Source of the DNA: Obelidium mucronatum
Taxonomy: Eukaryota; Chytridiomycota; Chytridiomycetes; Chytridiales; Chytriomycetaceae
DNA length: 64,000 nt
Assembly (NCBI GenBank): GCA_025765595.1
Contig: JAIVFH010000101.1
Location: 54,838-118,837, forward strand
Direction of reading: 5' to 3'
In this document: piece after piece, positions 34,105 through 44,897 of the stretch
How positions within the stretch are numbered: position 1 is the stretch's first letter
How the letters are laid out: each line of letters opens with the position of its first letter
Made by a program: the position numbers and the translations under genes
Notes under the pieces: generated by a model
The model's database searches: none
Seen by the model: the letters and a program-made list of their open reading frames with translations, nothing else
What the model was told of the DNA's origin: nothing

Positions 34105-35090
34105 TTACACAACTCCGCGCATGGCAATCTCATCCCCGCCTTGTGCGAGAAGGTACTGCTTTCGCGTCCCCCAAATCAAAAACCCAATTTGCAAGCAGAA
34201 ATCAATAAATGTACTGATCCAGCTAATATCTCCGCTGGCGTACAAGAACTTTTGGACATCCTTCTCGTAAATACCAACGCCGATAGACGCCCAGTACGAG
34301 TTCTGAACAAATGAGTCAATGAGGCAGAAACTGGGGGTGAGCAACACGCCAATCAAAGCAATCATCATATTTGTCTTTTGGATCTTTCTATCCACATGTG
34401 GGTACACCTATTATTTTATCAGAAAATCAAATGAGTAGATGCTGGAAGTTATTCTTTGCAAATTGACACGTACAACAGCCCAAATTGTAGTAGTCCCGAA
34501 AACCATGTCGAAACTGGTTGTTAAACACTCAAACCAGCGAGACACAACAATCTGCAATACGCAATGAAAACCGCATTAATAAATTATCCCATAAATTAAA
34601 AAGATAACTTTCTTTTGTTAAAAACGATCTTACCAACTTTTTGGCAGACCCAGCTTGAACATACCAGTCGGAAGAATGGTCTGGAAACAAGGTCATAAAA
34701 TTATCAACATAGTCTTCAAACTTTTCGCAACGCCATTCATGTGGCTTGTCGGCAGAGATCTGGAATTGTACGAAAAGTCTGAATTTCCACAGATTTGAAA
34801 GAGACCGCCGACATGGAATTCGTCACCACGCCAGTATGCTGAGTGAAGAGTTTCAAGTTTGTTGGAGGACAGGCAGCCAGCTTCAGACCCAACTCAAGCG
34901 ACTTACGCAAAATGATGGATGCCCATTGGGCAGACCAACTCAAGCACAAGAACACAAAGACGGCGATGGCGACACGAATGATGACCTTGTCCTTGATCAG
35001 TTCATGCTTGCGGGTAACAGGTGTCGCGGGGGTTGCCGGTGCGATCTCTTCCGGAAAAACGCTGGCTTTGGCTTGGTTGGCGGCTTCCAT
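34105..35090 (-). CDS. claudin-like four-helix membrane protein, tandem copy A (one frameshift)
   Basis: Exon 1 starts MEAANQAKASVFPEEIA; after KVIIRVAIAVFVFLCLSW comes the first helix. An extracellular loop follows (YWRGDEFHVGGLFQICGN, then PHEWRCEKFEDYV), whose G-L-F/W-x2-C...C pattern recalls the claudin/Sur7 superfamily, then three more hydrophobic segments and the C-terminal tail (RKQYLLAQGGDEIAMRG). Compared with copy B the loop is four bases shorter between GGLFQICGN and PHEWRCEKF, which shifts the frame near 34770-34800 next to a run of A/T; adding one base restores the family reading. So either a real frameshift or an assembly error. About seven exons. Confidence 0.6.
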
Positions 35091-35316
35091 CTGTTTTCTT
35101 GCTTGAGTGGCGACTTTGGCTTTTCATAAGTACCCATCTCTCTAATTTTCATCTGCTTTTTTTCCTCCACGATTTCACAACCAAAACGCCACTTTTGTCC
35201 CTTTTTTTTAATCATGCATGATGGATCATTGCAAAAAAAGCAACGTGCTTTCAGCCTTTCATTTTATTTCCCATAGATATTAACCAAAACAAAAAAAACT
35301 AGGTTTGTTAACTTCA

Positions 35317-36420
35317 CTATGCAACATCAGCACGCATGGCAACTTGGTCGCCCTGTTGAGCCAGTCTGTGCTGACGTCTGACACCGTATGCCAAGAATGA
35401 GATTTGCAGGACCACGTCGACAGATGTACTGATCCAAGCAATGTCTCCAGAAGCGTAAAAGAATGTCTGGATGTCATCGTTGAACATGCCTACATGAGCT
35501 CAAGCGTCAGCATAACGTAATGAAATCAATTAAGAAGCCTTCACTGCTTACCAACACCAATTTCCTCCCAGTAAGAATTTTGAACAAAGCCGTCAACCAA
35601 AGCGAAAGCTGGTGGTAACATGCAACCGATAACGGCGGTGATCATGTTGCGCTTTTGGATTTTCGGATCATAGTGGGGGTAAATCTGAAAATCTCCCAAC
35701 ACGTCAGATTAAACAAAAACTGTAAAAAAAAGAAACGACAACGCACCACAGCCCAGATGGCCATAGTCCCGAACACCATATCGAAACTAGTTGTTAAAGA
35801 TTCGAACCAACGCGAGACGACAATCTGGATCAAGGACGAAAGTTATGAACCACCCATATAAACTCGAAAGAATTAAAAACGAATACACATACCAATTTCT
35901 TTGCGGACCCAGCTTGGATATACCATTCAGTGTCCTTTGGAAAAATGGATTGAAAGTCGTCGACATAGTCTTCAAACTTTTCGCACCGCCATTCATGTGG
36001 TCTGTCTGGTTGAATTGTGTTGCCGTCGTAACTGAATTTGGTGTTTCCGCAAATTTGAAAGAGCCCTCCGACGTGGTATTGGTCTCCTCGCCAGTATGCT
36101 GTTTATGGATCATAGTTGTAAATGGGGAGATTGATTAGGCACTCAATGCCATATGAATGTGTATCTTTGCTTACGAAGGATGATGGAGGCCCATTGAGCA
36201 GCCCATGAGAAACAGAGAAAGACAAAGATAATAATGGCTTTTTGGGTGACACAGCGGTTAGGAAGAGTACACTGAAAGTGGAGTCAACAAAGTCGGGACA
36301 TTTACCCCATCGGATCAACACCTTGTCCTTTGTCAACGCATGCTTGTTGGCAGTCAACTCTTGCTTGGCTTCGTCAGAGACGTGGAGGTCTCCGGCTTGC
36401 TTCAATTCAATTGCTTGCAT
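35317..36420 (-). CDS. claudin-like four-helix membrane protein, tandem copy B (intact)
   Basis: Start MQAIELKQAGDLHVSDEAKQ at 36420, stop at 35317. Introns of 50-70 bases join KDKVLIRW, a helix IIIFVFLCFSWAAQWASIIL, the loop YWRGDQYHVGGLFQICGN to PDRPHEWRCEKFEDYVDDF, then FESLTTSFDMVFGTMAIWAV, a helix region MITAVIGCMLPPAFALVDGF, and DIQTFFYASGDIAWISTSVD to the last helix and tail (QQGDQVAMRADVA). No break in any exon, so it is the reference for its neighbours. Two Cys of the extracellular loop flank a W-R motif as in claudin-type proteins. Probably a plasma-membrane protein; function unknown. Confidence 0.7.
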
Positions 36421-36911
36421 TTTCAACACACTTTGTTAAGCCTTATCAACAGGGATGAGAAAGTTGAAATAATGTAAAATTTTCATCCCATCTCTCTTTT
36501 TTCGATGCCCGCCACTTTGACGCCACCTTACCGTTTGATTCCATTTGAGGGCGTTTTACGAAGATGTTGATCGAGGAAACCGGATACGGCTCTAGTTTGA
36601 AAGTCTGTGAAGGATGGGTAATGGGATTGCCAGCCTTGTGGCCCAAGCATTGAAAAACTGTGGAAAGCGGCCGCTTGTGGCTGGCTCCCATCTCCTTTGA
36701 AATCGTAACCCTATCCCGATGTTCATCTTGGCGATCGTGGGCGGTTGTAGTTCAAGCTACAGCTGCCCATGGATTATATTGAAGGCTTGTTTCAAACCGT
36801 ATTTTCAAAAATATTGAGCAGATGTACTGCTCTTTTTTACTTCAAAATTCCCGCATAGATTTATGGGAAGGGTGGGAATCAAAAATAACCATCAAAAGAC
36901 GAGCGAGTTTT

Positions 36912-38036
36912 TTAAGCAACAGTCCGCGCGCATGGCAACTTGGTCACCCTGTTGCGCCAAAATATATTGCCGTCTGACACCGTACACCAAGAATCCGATT
37001 TGAAGGGCAAAATCGATGGAGGTACTGACCCAGGCGATATCTCCAGAAGCGTACAAGAATGTTTGAATGTCATCGTTGAAGAAACCTGGGAGTTGAAACC
37101 AGGAGGAAGAAAAATAAGCCACGACCAAGATGTAAAACATTGGTTCCCGTTAACTAACCGACACCGATGGCGTCCCAGTACGAATTTTGAATGAAGGAAT
37201 CAACCAATGCGAAAGCGGGTGGCAGCATGCATCCAACAACGGCACCAATCATGTTACGTTTTCTGAATTTTCTTGTCAAAGTGTGGGTAAATCTAAAGCA
37301 AGTGTATTGTTAATTCGCAACTCCAACTCAGAGTTTGAGTCGAACACACCACAGCCCAGATCGCCATAGTTCCAAAAACCATATCGAAACTGGTAGTCAA
37401 AGCTTCGAACCAACGAGAAACGACAATCTGTGGGAAATCTCAAAATTCAATAACAGTCTGGCGGCGTACATGCAAACAACAAACCAATTTCTTTGCGGAT
37501 CCAGGCTTGAATATACCATTCGGTGTTTGGGGGGAAGATGGATTGAAGTCGTCCTACATAATCTTCAAACTTTTCGCAACGCCATTCGTGTGGTCTATCT
37601 GGGTGGATTGTGGTTCCATCGAAACTGAACTTTGTGTTTCCACAGATTTGAAAGAGTCCTCCGACGTGGTATTGGTCTCCTCTCCAGTATGCTGTTTTAA
37701 AGGATGCCGGAATGAAACGGTCAGGAAACGTGGAGATCGGATGGACATTCAAAAGCAATTATGATAAAAATGGGAGGCTTGCTTACGAAGGATGATGGAA
37801 GCCCATTGAGCAGCCCATGAGAAGCAGAGGAAGACAAAGATGATGATGGCTGTTGGGTGACAGAGGGGTTAGCAGGGGCAGGGTGCAAAGCAGAGCCAAC
37901 CAAGTGGACAGTACCCCATCGAATCAGGACCTTGTCCTTGGTCAGCGCATGCTTGTTGGCAACCGAGCTCCTGCTTGGCTTCGTCGGAGACGTGGAGGTC
38001 TTCGGCTTGCTTCAATTCAACTGCTTCGTTTGCCAT
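36912..38036 (-). pseudogene. claudin-like membrane protein, tandem copy C, broken by four single-base insertions
   Basis: Closely related to copy B along its whole length, including the 5' end (MANEAVELKQAEDLHVSDEA). Relative to copy B it has one extra base at four places: about 37965 (in the codon run after KQE), about 37508 (loop, after WYIQA), about 37262 (an A run in the exon with FDKKIQK) and about 36933 (in the last codons, after MRA). Each throws the frame out, and correcting all four gives the same ending as copy B. Splice sites remain in place. Four independent insertions argue for a decaying pseudogene, or for poor base accuracy here; resequencing would tell. Confidence 0.55.
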
Positions 38037-38359
38037 TTCAGCCACTTTGTTAAGCCTGTTTGGATCAAAGAAAAAGTTGAAACGGAGAGCAAAAAATTCT
38101 TTTTTTAATCCCAGATTTTCGAGATTGCCACTCGAGACGACGCCACCTTCCAATTTCATTGCGCAATGAAGATGCGTTTGGCGGCCGTGTTTGACGGCGG
38201 AAGCTGGAAGGAGTCTTGCTTTCAATGCTGGCATTGCTCTGGGGGCGGGGTCTCTCTCGGCAGACAAAAGAACGGGTGGTGGCCCAATCTTCGAAAAACA
38301 AGAGACCGCGCGTGGCTGGTTCATCTCTTCATATTTGAAATAATCGAACAATCAATAAA
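38037..38359. other. intergenic, nothing seen
   Basis: Promoter side of copy C and 3' flank of the reductase gene. The open frame at 38169-38351 has no splice-supported partner. Confidence 0.45.
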
Positions 38360-39341
38360 TCAGTGTCTGTATTCTAGTACTGTCCGCAAGAATAAAAAGT
38401 GATCGCCTATGGATCGAACGCCAGCCATCCGAAATACAGGGCTGTTATCCGCGTGATATGAGTCCGCGTCTATACAATTAAATAGAGACGGTCTGGGTTG
38501 TCCAGTTGAATCGTTCGTACCAATCTGTCAGGGAGTGTATTGTGGTCAATGGGCCAGATAGGCAACAAACGTAATAAAGTGAGAAAAACTACTCACAACT
38601 TGTCCGACTTGAGTAAGCCTCACTTCATCAATCAACTTAGCATCAATCATTTTTCTAATCATGGATCCTCCAGCATCAATCTCCAAGTATTCCACATGTA
38701 GTTCGAATCTAAGCCATTTCAACCAGTGCACATAAGTCAATTCCTCTTGGAACGTTATTTGATGGAGAAAAGGCCACAAAACGGACAGTGCCAGGGACAG
38801 TAAACCGGATCGTTGGCAGCGTCCCATAGTCCTCGATTCTGAGTGCACTGTTCTCGTGTAGCAGGTAAAAGCGTTTTGCGCCCGTTCGCATTCTCCTGGT
38901 TGTGATGCAACAATTACAGGAATGTCGGCTGAATTAAACATTGCGTGCTTGTGAAAGTCAAACGTGGAAGCCGATGAAGACACCAAGATTTGAAATGGAG
39001 CGAATGGTTTCTTAAGAATAGAAGTTCTGTATTGCTGCATATCTTTGAATAGAGGAACAGTGTCGCAGGAGGGGATCGGTTCTAACACACGGCCCCGAAG
39101 AGAGAACAGCATCCGCAAAGACCCAGCCTAGTATTTGATTATCGTTTAGTTGTTATATTCAGCCTGTGTTTTATAGTTTCAACCTGCATTCAACAGTCTG
39201 TAATCAGCCAATGAAAAGACGCCGGCTTCGGGATGTCTCTTCAGGGCAATATCAGCTCTCGATACTTCCGTGTTCGTTCTCGTTCTTGTTTACAATCTGT
39301 GCTTCTCCAGCGAGCTGATTGGTTGTTACTTTGAAATGCAT
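38360..39341 (-). CDS. RibD C-terminal-domain (pyrimidine/dihydrofolate reductase-fold) protein
   Basis: Start MHFKVTTNQLAGEAQIVN at 39341. Joining over an intron at 39128-39183 gives HPEAGVFSLADYRLLNAG and FADAVLSSGPCVRTDP, equal to the ADAVLVGAGTVRxDxP block of RibD_C reductases. Later exons give PFAPFQILVSSSASTFDFHK, DIPVIVASQPG, then VEYLEIDAGGSMIRKMIDAK and LIDEVRLTQVGQV, equal to the VEGGGTLIxSLLxAGLVDELxL block. An intron 38533-38598 leads to the last exon (IGTNDSTGQPRPSLFNC ... FLFLRTVLEYRH). Such enzymes use NADPH to reduce a pyrimidine or pterin-like substrate, in riboflavin synthesis or in looser relatives. The frame change near 39060 needs a small intron or is an error. Confidence 0.62.
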
Positions 39342-39700
39342 GTATCCATCCAGTGACGTCATGCTATTTGACCAAATGTATGGCCTCTTCTTGGGTGCTT
39401 CTACTTCCCTCGACAGAATAAAAAGAGGCTAGCTCGTCCATTGGAACACTGGCTAGCGCTGAATTCGGCTAGCTTTGGTTTGATGGTCACAGGGCATTAG
39501 AAATTTAAGCAGTTTAATTTTGGGTATTTTATTTCAAATACAGGAAACCAAACTATTTAAGATGGACTAAGAAAGGCAGAGAGAAGAATCACTTCTATAA
39601 CTCTCTGTTAAATGCACGCTATTTAGTTGACTTTCATAATTGAATTTTTCGCAAATCAATTTGGAGATTTTCAGAAAACACAACCAAGCATCGAATTTCA
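39342..39700. other. divergent promoter region
   Basis: Between the reductase (minus) and BTB gene (plus). Contains AATAAAAAGAGG at about 39417, a TATA-like element, and the repeat GGCTAGCTCG/CGGCTAGCTTTGG near 39427 and 39467. The minus frame 39567-39968 overlaps the BTB first exon and is rejected. Confidence 0.4.
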
Positions 39701-42058
39701 ATGGAGGAGCTTGAATACCGACCTCCTTCAGCCAGCAAGCCACTGCCAACACCGTCGCCTGATCAGCGGCCAGCCTCTGTGGGGGGAATCCCAACGGCAA
39801 AGATTCCCTCAATGACTCGAGTGAGAACAGGAGACAGACGCGGTAAGTTGGTGATTTTTGGCCCCGTTCAACATTCAAATGAACCCAGTCTGATATCGGT
39901 TCTTTCTCATATATAGTATCTATGATTGATGGGATCAAGCTTGGAAGCACAAAGGTCCTCAATGCCATGTTGGTGTCTCCTCCCTTATCTGATCCCTAAA
40001 GGGTTGTCCCCCCTAAATTCTCTCTCGTTCACCACAGTAAACCGAATAATGGAGCTTCAGAACCAGTTGGATTGGATTCCAAGGATACGATCGTCTTTTC
40101 ATCGACAACTCGGTCGGATCGAATGGCGAATGTTTGTTATGGATTGTATCACAATGGTGAGTGTTAGGCCCTCCACATACAAATAGAATTCTTCCTGATG
40201 AACACAGCTATACTTCAATTATACTTGTTGCGTTTTGTCAGAGGTCGACTCATTCGCATCGAAGTTATATGTATTGACATCCTAATTTACAGGATACATC
40301 AATGGAATGTTCTCAGACATCACCGTTCACGTTCTTGGAAAGACATATAACCTCCACCGTCTTGCTCTCATCAACAACAAGTACTTTGCGATTCGCATGC
40401 TGGAATTTCATGGCGATTCTCTCACAAACAAATCTGGCAAATTCGATTTGTCGATTGATATGCAAGATCCAAATGTGACGCATGAAGCGCTTCAAGTGGT
40501 TTTTGCGAGACTGTATGGATATTTTGAGGATCGCGTGACGACAGAGAATTTGAAGAGTTTGTTGGCGACTGCTTATTATTTCCATGATTCTGATCTCTGC
40601 GATATGTTAGTATATTTTTGTTTTTCTGTTTTTTTTTTTTTTTGTTTGTTTGTTGCTGATATGCGAACTTGAAGGTGTGCTGACTTTATCAAGACAATCA
40701 AGTTTACCCCAACAAACGCTCTCGAGTACATTACATACAGCAGCACCTTTGACTATGGCGAAACCTCGCTTCTATTCCTCCGCCATGTTCTCATTTACCT
40801 TTGCCGCGAAGCCGCCGTAGACAAGAATCTCCAAGAAACGACATTCCCCCAATTAGAGTTTTCCTGGCTCGCTCGCATTGTGCAAAGCGACACATTCTAC
40901 ATTCTCAGCGAATACGATCGATTCGAGTTTATCCGCACGGTCTTGCAAAGAAAGTTTGAAACCGACAAGTTTGGAGGAATGAAGGGGTTGATCCAGGATA
41001 TGACGAGTCATGTTTTGGCGTTGGGGCGGTTGCCGGTTTCTCAAGGAAAGGGGCTTGTGACACCGCCACCGGAACCCAATCAGCAGCAGCAAGATGTTTT
41101 CATCAGTGCTGCGGAACAAGCCGCGTCCACCAATGTTGTCTTTTTGGGTAAACTCGCTCAAGTGAGCAGTCCCAGCTTGCCACCAGCCGAAATCAACCCG
41201 GACCACGTGGATGCCGCCATCAACCTGTTATCAAAGGGATTGCTGTACGCGCACATCCCACTCGCGCAGTACGATAAAATCCGAAACGAAGGTGTCGTCC
41301 CAGGGTTTGTTTTCGACCGCCATTTCCGAATCCACCACGACATGATCCGGTTAGTCGACACGTGTCCCAAGGGGATTCAAAAGCTGGGTGTCAGTTACCA
41401 TTACAACCGCAAGAACGTTGTCGTGCGTGAAGGAGCGCCTGAATCGTTCTTTGATGTTGTGATGGGACAAGTGTACAAGCACGATTTGTTGGAGATGCCG
41501 CCCTTCCGATTTGGGGTTGAGTTTGGAGGTGTTGTTCCGCAAGTGGCGGTGGAGACGAGTGGGAAGCCGCCTGCACCGGGAAATGCGCTTTTGAAAGTGT
41601 TGAAGGGGTCTTTGGGGGAGAGTCTTGTGAGTAGAGGGGTTCCCTATGCGGGGTCAATGTGGTCAATCAAGATTGAGAAGGGGGTTGAGGAATCGTTGAA
41701 TCATGTTGAGGTTTCTTTGTGAGTGTATCTTATGATCTTTTATTTTTTTTTGTATGTTCATCGCTAAATCATCGTTTCTTTGCTTTTCAGAGTTCGTAAA
41801 TTGGGCGCCAAGGATTCCACCATTTGCGTTGATTCTCGGCCTGAAGCCAAATTCTGGTGCCGTGTTATTGCTTACGTCTGTGTGAACTCCACCGTCACCG
41901 AGGCATACACGTTTGAATCGACTGGTGTGAGCTTCTTGACCCAACCAACAAGAATCGGGGATGTAAATGCTGAATTGTTCAAGGAGCTCTACGTGGCTGG
42001 AAACACGGAGCCCAATGCAACATCAGTTCGTATGGCTGTATTGTTGGGTGTTCTTTGA
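39701..42058 (+). CDS. BTB/POZ-domain protein
   Basis: Exon 1 (MEELEYRPPSASKPLP, proline-rich) and a second short exon precede LDWIPRIRSSFHRQLG. After an intron ending at about 40292 comes a BTB fold: GMFSDITVHVLGKTYNLHRL, LINNKYFAIRMLEFHGD, EALQVVFARLYGYFEDRV and LLATAYYFHDSDLCDM, followed by BACK-like helices (LEYITYSSTFDYGETSLLFL) and a C-terminal beta-rich region ending SVRMAVLLGVL. BTB proteins of this layout dimerise and often bring substrates to cullin-3 ligases. Introns at about 40602-40675 (with a T run) and 41720-41790. The first exon junctions (39840-40045) are uncertain. About 640 residues. Confidence 0.72.
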
Positions 42059-42273
42059 AGAGACCAATTTTTTTTTCGACTTTTTCAAAAGTTTGATGTA
42101 TTCAGTATCAATATATATCAATATTCTAGATATTTATTTTCAGATATTTTCATTTTTCTTGCGGAGGTGTTGTTTGGTAGGAGATGAGCGTTGGGATGTT
42201 CTCGAACAATGGCCAACTATTTTATTTTTTATCCTTCCCCAATCTCCTCATCCCCCGGACGAACAAGAACAAG

Positions 42274-44725
42274 ATGAACAAGTTGGGCGCGAGTGATCTT
42301 TTGTCTTATGTGAGCGAGAATATTCCAAAATCGAAGCGGTTCTCGACGCTGTCTCAGCTTGGTTTGTTCCTCGTCAAGAAGGTATACTTCTGAACAAAAA
42401 ATAAATAGAGTTATCCAGCGTGTGGAGAGATACAACTGCGTACATTTGTCAGCAAGTAACCAATAAGAAGGTGAACTCTTTAGCTATTCTTGGATTTGCG
42501 ACACGTCTCTTTTTTTAACCATCAAACTTGGCATGTCTCCCAAAAAAGAGCATCAATTTCCCTGGCGTTGGATCCTTTTACATGAAGAAAGTAAAAAGCG
42601 TTTCTGTGACTGGAGATACTGCCGACACGTCTGTGCCTTGTTTTGTTCCAGCAAAGTCTTGGGAAAAGATTCCTGGCTACAAAGTGCCCGCATGGAACGT
42701 GACAGGTTTGCTTCTAAAAGAAAAAAAAAGAAGTGCAGTCCTGGGTCGTTTAAAAAAAAAGCGGTACATTATTTTAGGCTCAAACAGTGCAGAGCCAATG
42801 AATTTTGCCGCAATTGCAGGACTGAGTGGATTCAGTCGTGACGATGTCGAGCCAGGATTAAGAGACATTGTTCACGCGCTTTTTCTTGTTTTAAAACGAG
42901 GAAGTAACGTCAGTTTGTTGTTTGCTGATATGGGGAGACTCATTTTCCAAAATCGTGAAATCAAGTTTTGGTACGTCCCACAGTTTTGAAAGCGATTTCA
43001 AATACTCATAAAAGAAACCTCCAAACTATTCTTCCCCAAAAAAAAGTTTCACAGCAGAATTTTTGGAACTGATTGCGACGGGATCGTACCGTGCCCCAGA
43101 GTAAGTTTTGTGATAGCATCAAGCATTCAGATATTTTTTACTAATTGACGCGATTATAGAATTCTGGTTAAAACCAATGCAAAGCCGCTGACTGCAGCGT
43201 CGCCAGCCATAATTCCTTCCACCACTCCAACCAAAGAACATCAGGAAGCTATCCCTGAAGAACTCTCGGAGGATCACGCAAGTTCGGGCCATCATCATGG
43301 AAATACTCACGAGGAAGCTCACCAGGATCAGAAAAACGCAGCGTCGCAACCACACGGACAGCAGCAACAGCAACAACAACTTCAACAGGCAGAACAGACA
43401 CCAAAAGACCCTAAACAAGAAGAGTTGGATGAAATCGAAAGACTTGCGATCCTGCTTACGACTCGTGGAGGTAAACCAACCAGCGATGAATAGACCCATC
43501 CTCATGCTCCGCAAAAAAAACGAAACAAAACGACAGACACGCACACCCATCCACACGCTGGAAACCGCTTATGGAGTGACGCGAAATGCCCAATCTGTCG
43601 TCAAAAAAGCCAAGAGGTGGTGGACTTGAAAGATCGACTCACAGAGCGTGAAAAATCGCAAGATAAAATGCTGCTGCTGCTTTCTTTGGAAGTGGACCGC
43701 GAATATTTAAAGAGAACGCGGGAAGTGGAAATGAAGAAAGTGAAGGCTGCGATTGGGACTGCCATGTATAACCATGCGGAAGCGCTGGAGAAGGTTATTT
43801 TGCTTGTTTCTTTAATACAAACACTTAATTCTTCTTCGCATTAAAATGTTTTAGGAAATCAAGAGAAAGACTGAGAAAAAGAACTTGCCTCTAGGAAACA
43901 TGTTTGAAAATAGAGATCCAGGACCGGATAGAGTTTTGCAGGCAAAAGAGTTGAGAGCCGGACTTCACGATCAGGTTGGAGAAAATCGATTTAGTGTTTG
44001 AGAGATCATACTTGTCCTTATTCTTCCGTTCGAAACTAGATTACAATCAAGAGGACCAGACGATTGCGTGATAAACATGCAAAAGACATTGAAGACCGCG
44101 AACTTAACGAGCGCCTTTTGAAGGAGTTTAGTGATGTCTCTACTATATTTTTTCTCTTGATTGACTGTTGATGACAGATTCAAAACTGCCGAAGTTCAGA
44201 ACCACTTTGACAAGCTCCGCCGCCGTCAGCAACAGCAAGAAGCATTAACAGAGCAAATGGCTCTGGAACAAATGGCACGCAAGCGCGAAGCGATTCTTGA
44301 GCCAATGACAGAAAACTCGTTTGCACGCAGTGAGACGCTCATGTTCTTGTACCAGAAGGAAAAAGGCAAAGCAGTTGTATCAAGAGCAATTGGCGATTTT
44401 GAAACAACGGCGAGAGTATGAAACAAGAGTTGCGGATATGGAGAAGAACCATTCTTTGGAGCGGCTGGCATTGTCTAGGAAGGAGTTGAGTTTTCAGATT
44501 CAACTGATTGCTATTCACTGACATCTGGCAATTTGTTTTGCTAGACTTCAAAAGGATATTCAAACGATGAAGCAATCCAATTTCAACACACGCAAGAACC
44601 TTGAGAATACATGGGGCGTCCAGAAAGTACAGCGGGAGCAAGCGCAAGCCGCTTTGGGGATACTAAATGTTCTATCGATTTTCTTTAACAATTCTACTTC
44701 AATTCGTTATTATATTCGCTGTTAA
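42274..44725 (+). CDS. CCDC81-like protein (HU-type domains, CxxC motif, coiled coil)
   Basis: Animal CCDC81 is a centriole/centrosome-linked protein with two HU-like domains. Here exon 1 (MNKLGASDLLSYVSENIPKS) and the next exons give VTNKKSINFPGVGSFYM, then FVPAKSWEKIPGYKVP, NSAEPMNFAAIAGLSGFSRD, LRDIVHALFLVLKRGSNVSL and FADMGRLIFQNREIKFWYV, matching both HU-like units in order. A Gln/His-rich linker follows, then CPICRQKSQEVVDLKDRLTE (a Cys pair also present in CCDC81) and long coiled coils (HFDKLRRRQQQQEALTEQM, LFLYQKEK...). Near 44360 a run of five A shifts the frame; the partial copy at 47340 has four A and stays in frame, so the original reading continues as KQLYQEQLAILKQRREYE. A flagellar/basal-body role is inferred. 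Confidence 0.68.
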
Positions 44726-44870
44726 TTTTGTGTAATTTGATTGATTTGATACAACACAACCGAATAAATTAAACCGATCAAAAAGTCAGCCTATCCGTCT
44801 AATGGAAGCAAGAATTGCCAGTCTCCACGGTAAGTAGAGGGCGAGAGCATATGCAAGTTACCGAATCGAT
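44268..44870 (+). repeat. direct repeat, copy 1 (3' end of CCDC81-like gene plus start of the next gene)
   Basis: From about 44268 to 44870 this sequence is repeated at 47250-47740 with high identity, including the coiled-coil exon, the 3' end of the CCDC81-like gene and the leader GTCTAATGGAAGCAAGAATT of the CH-domain gene. Copy 2 lacks about 100 bases (44557-44665). Confidence 0.85.
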
Positions 44871-44897
44871 ATCTAAAGGAACCATAAATATATTTGT

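Noticed and set aside
43119..43556. Minus-strand 145-residue frame
   Set aside because: Antisense to the Gln/His-rich linker exon of the CCDC81-like gene.
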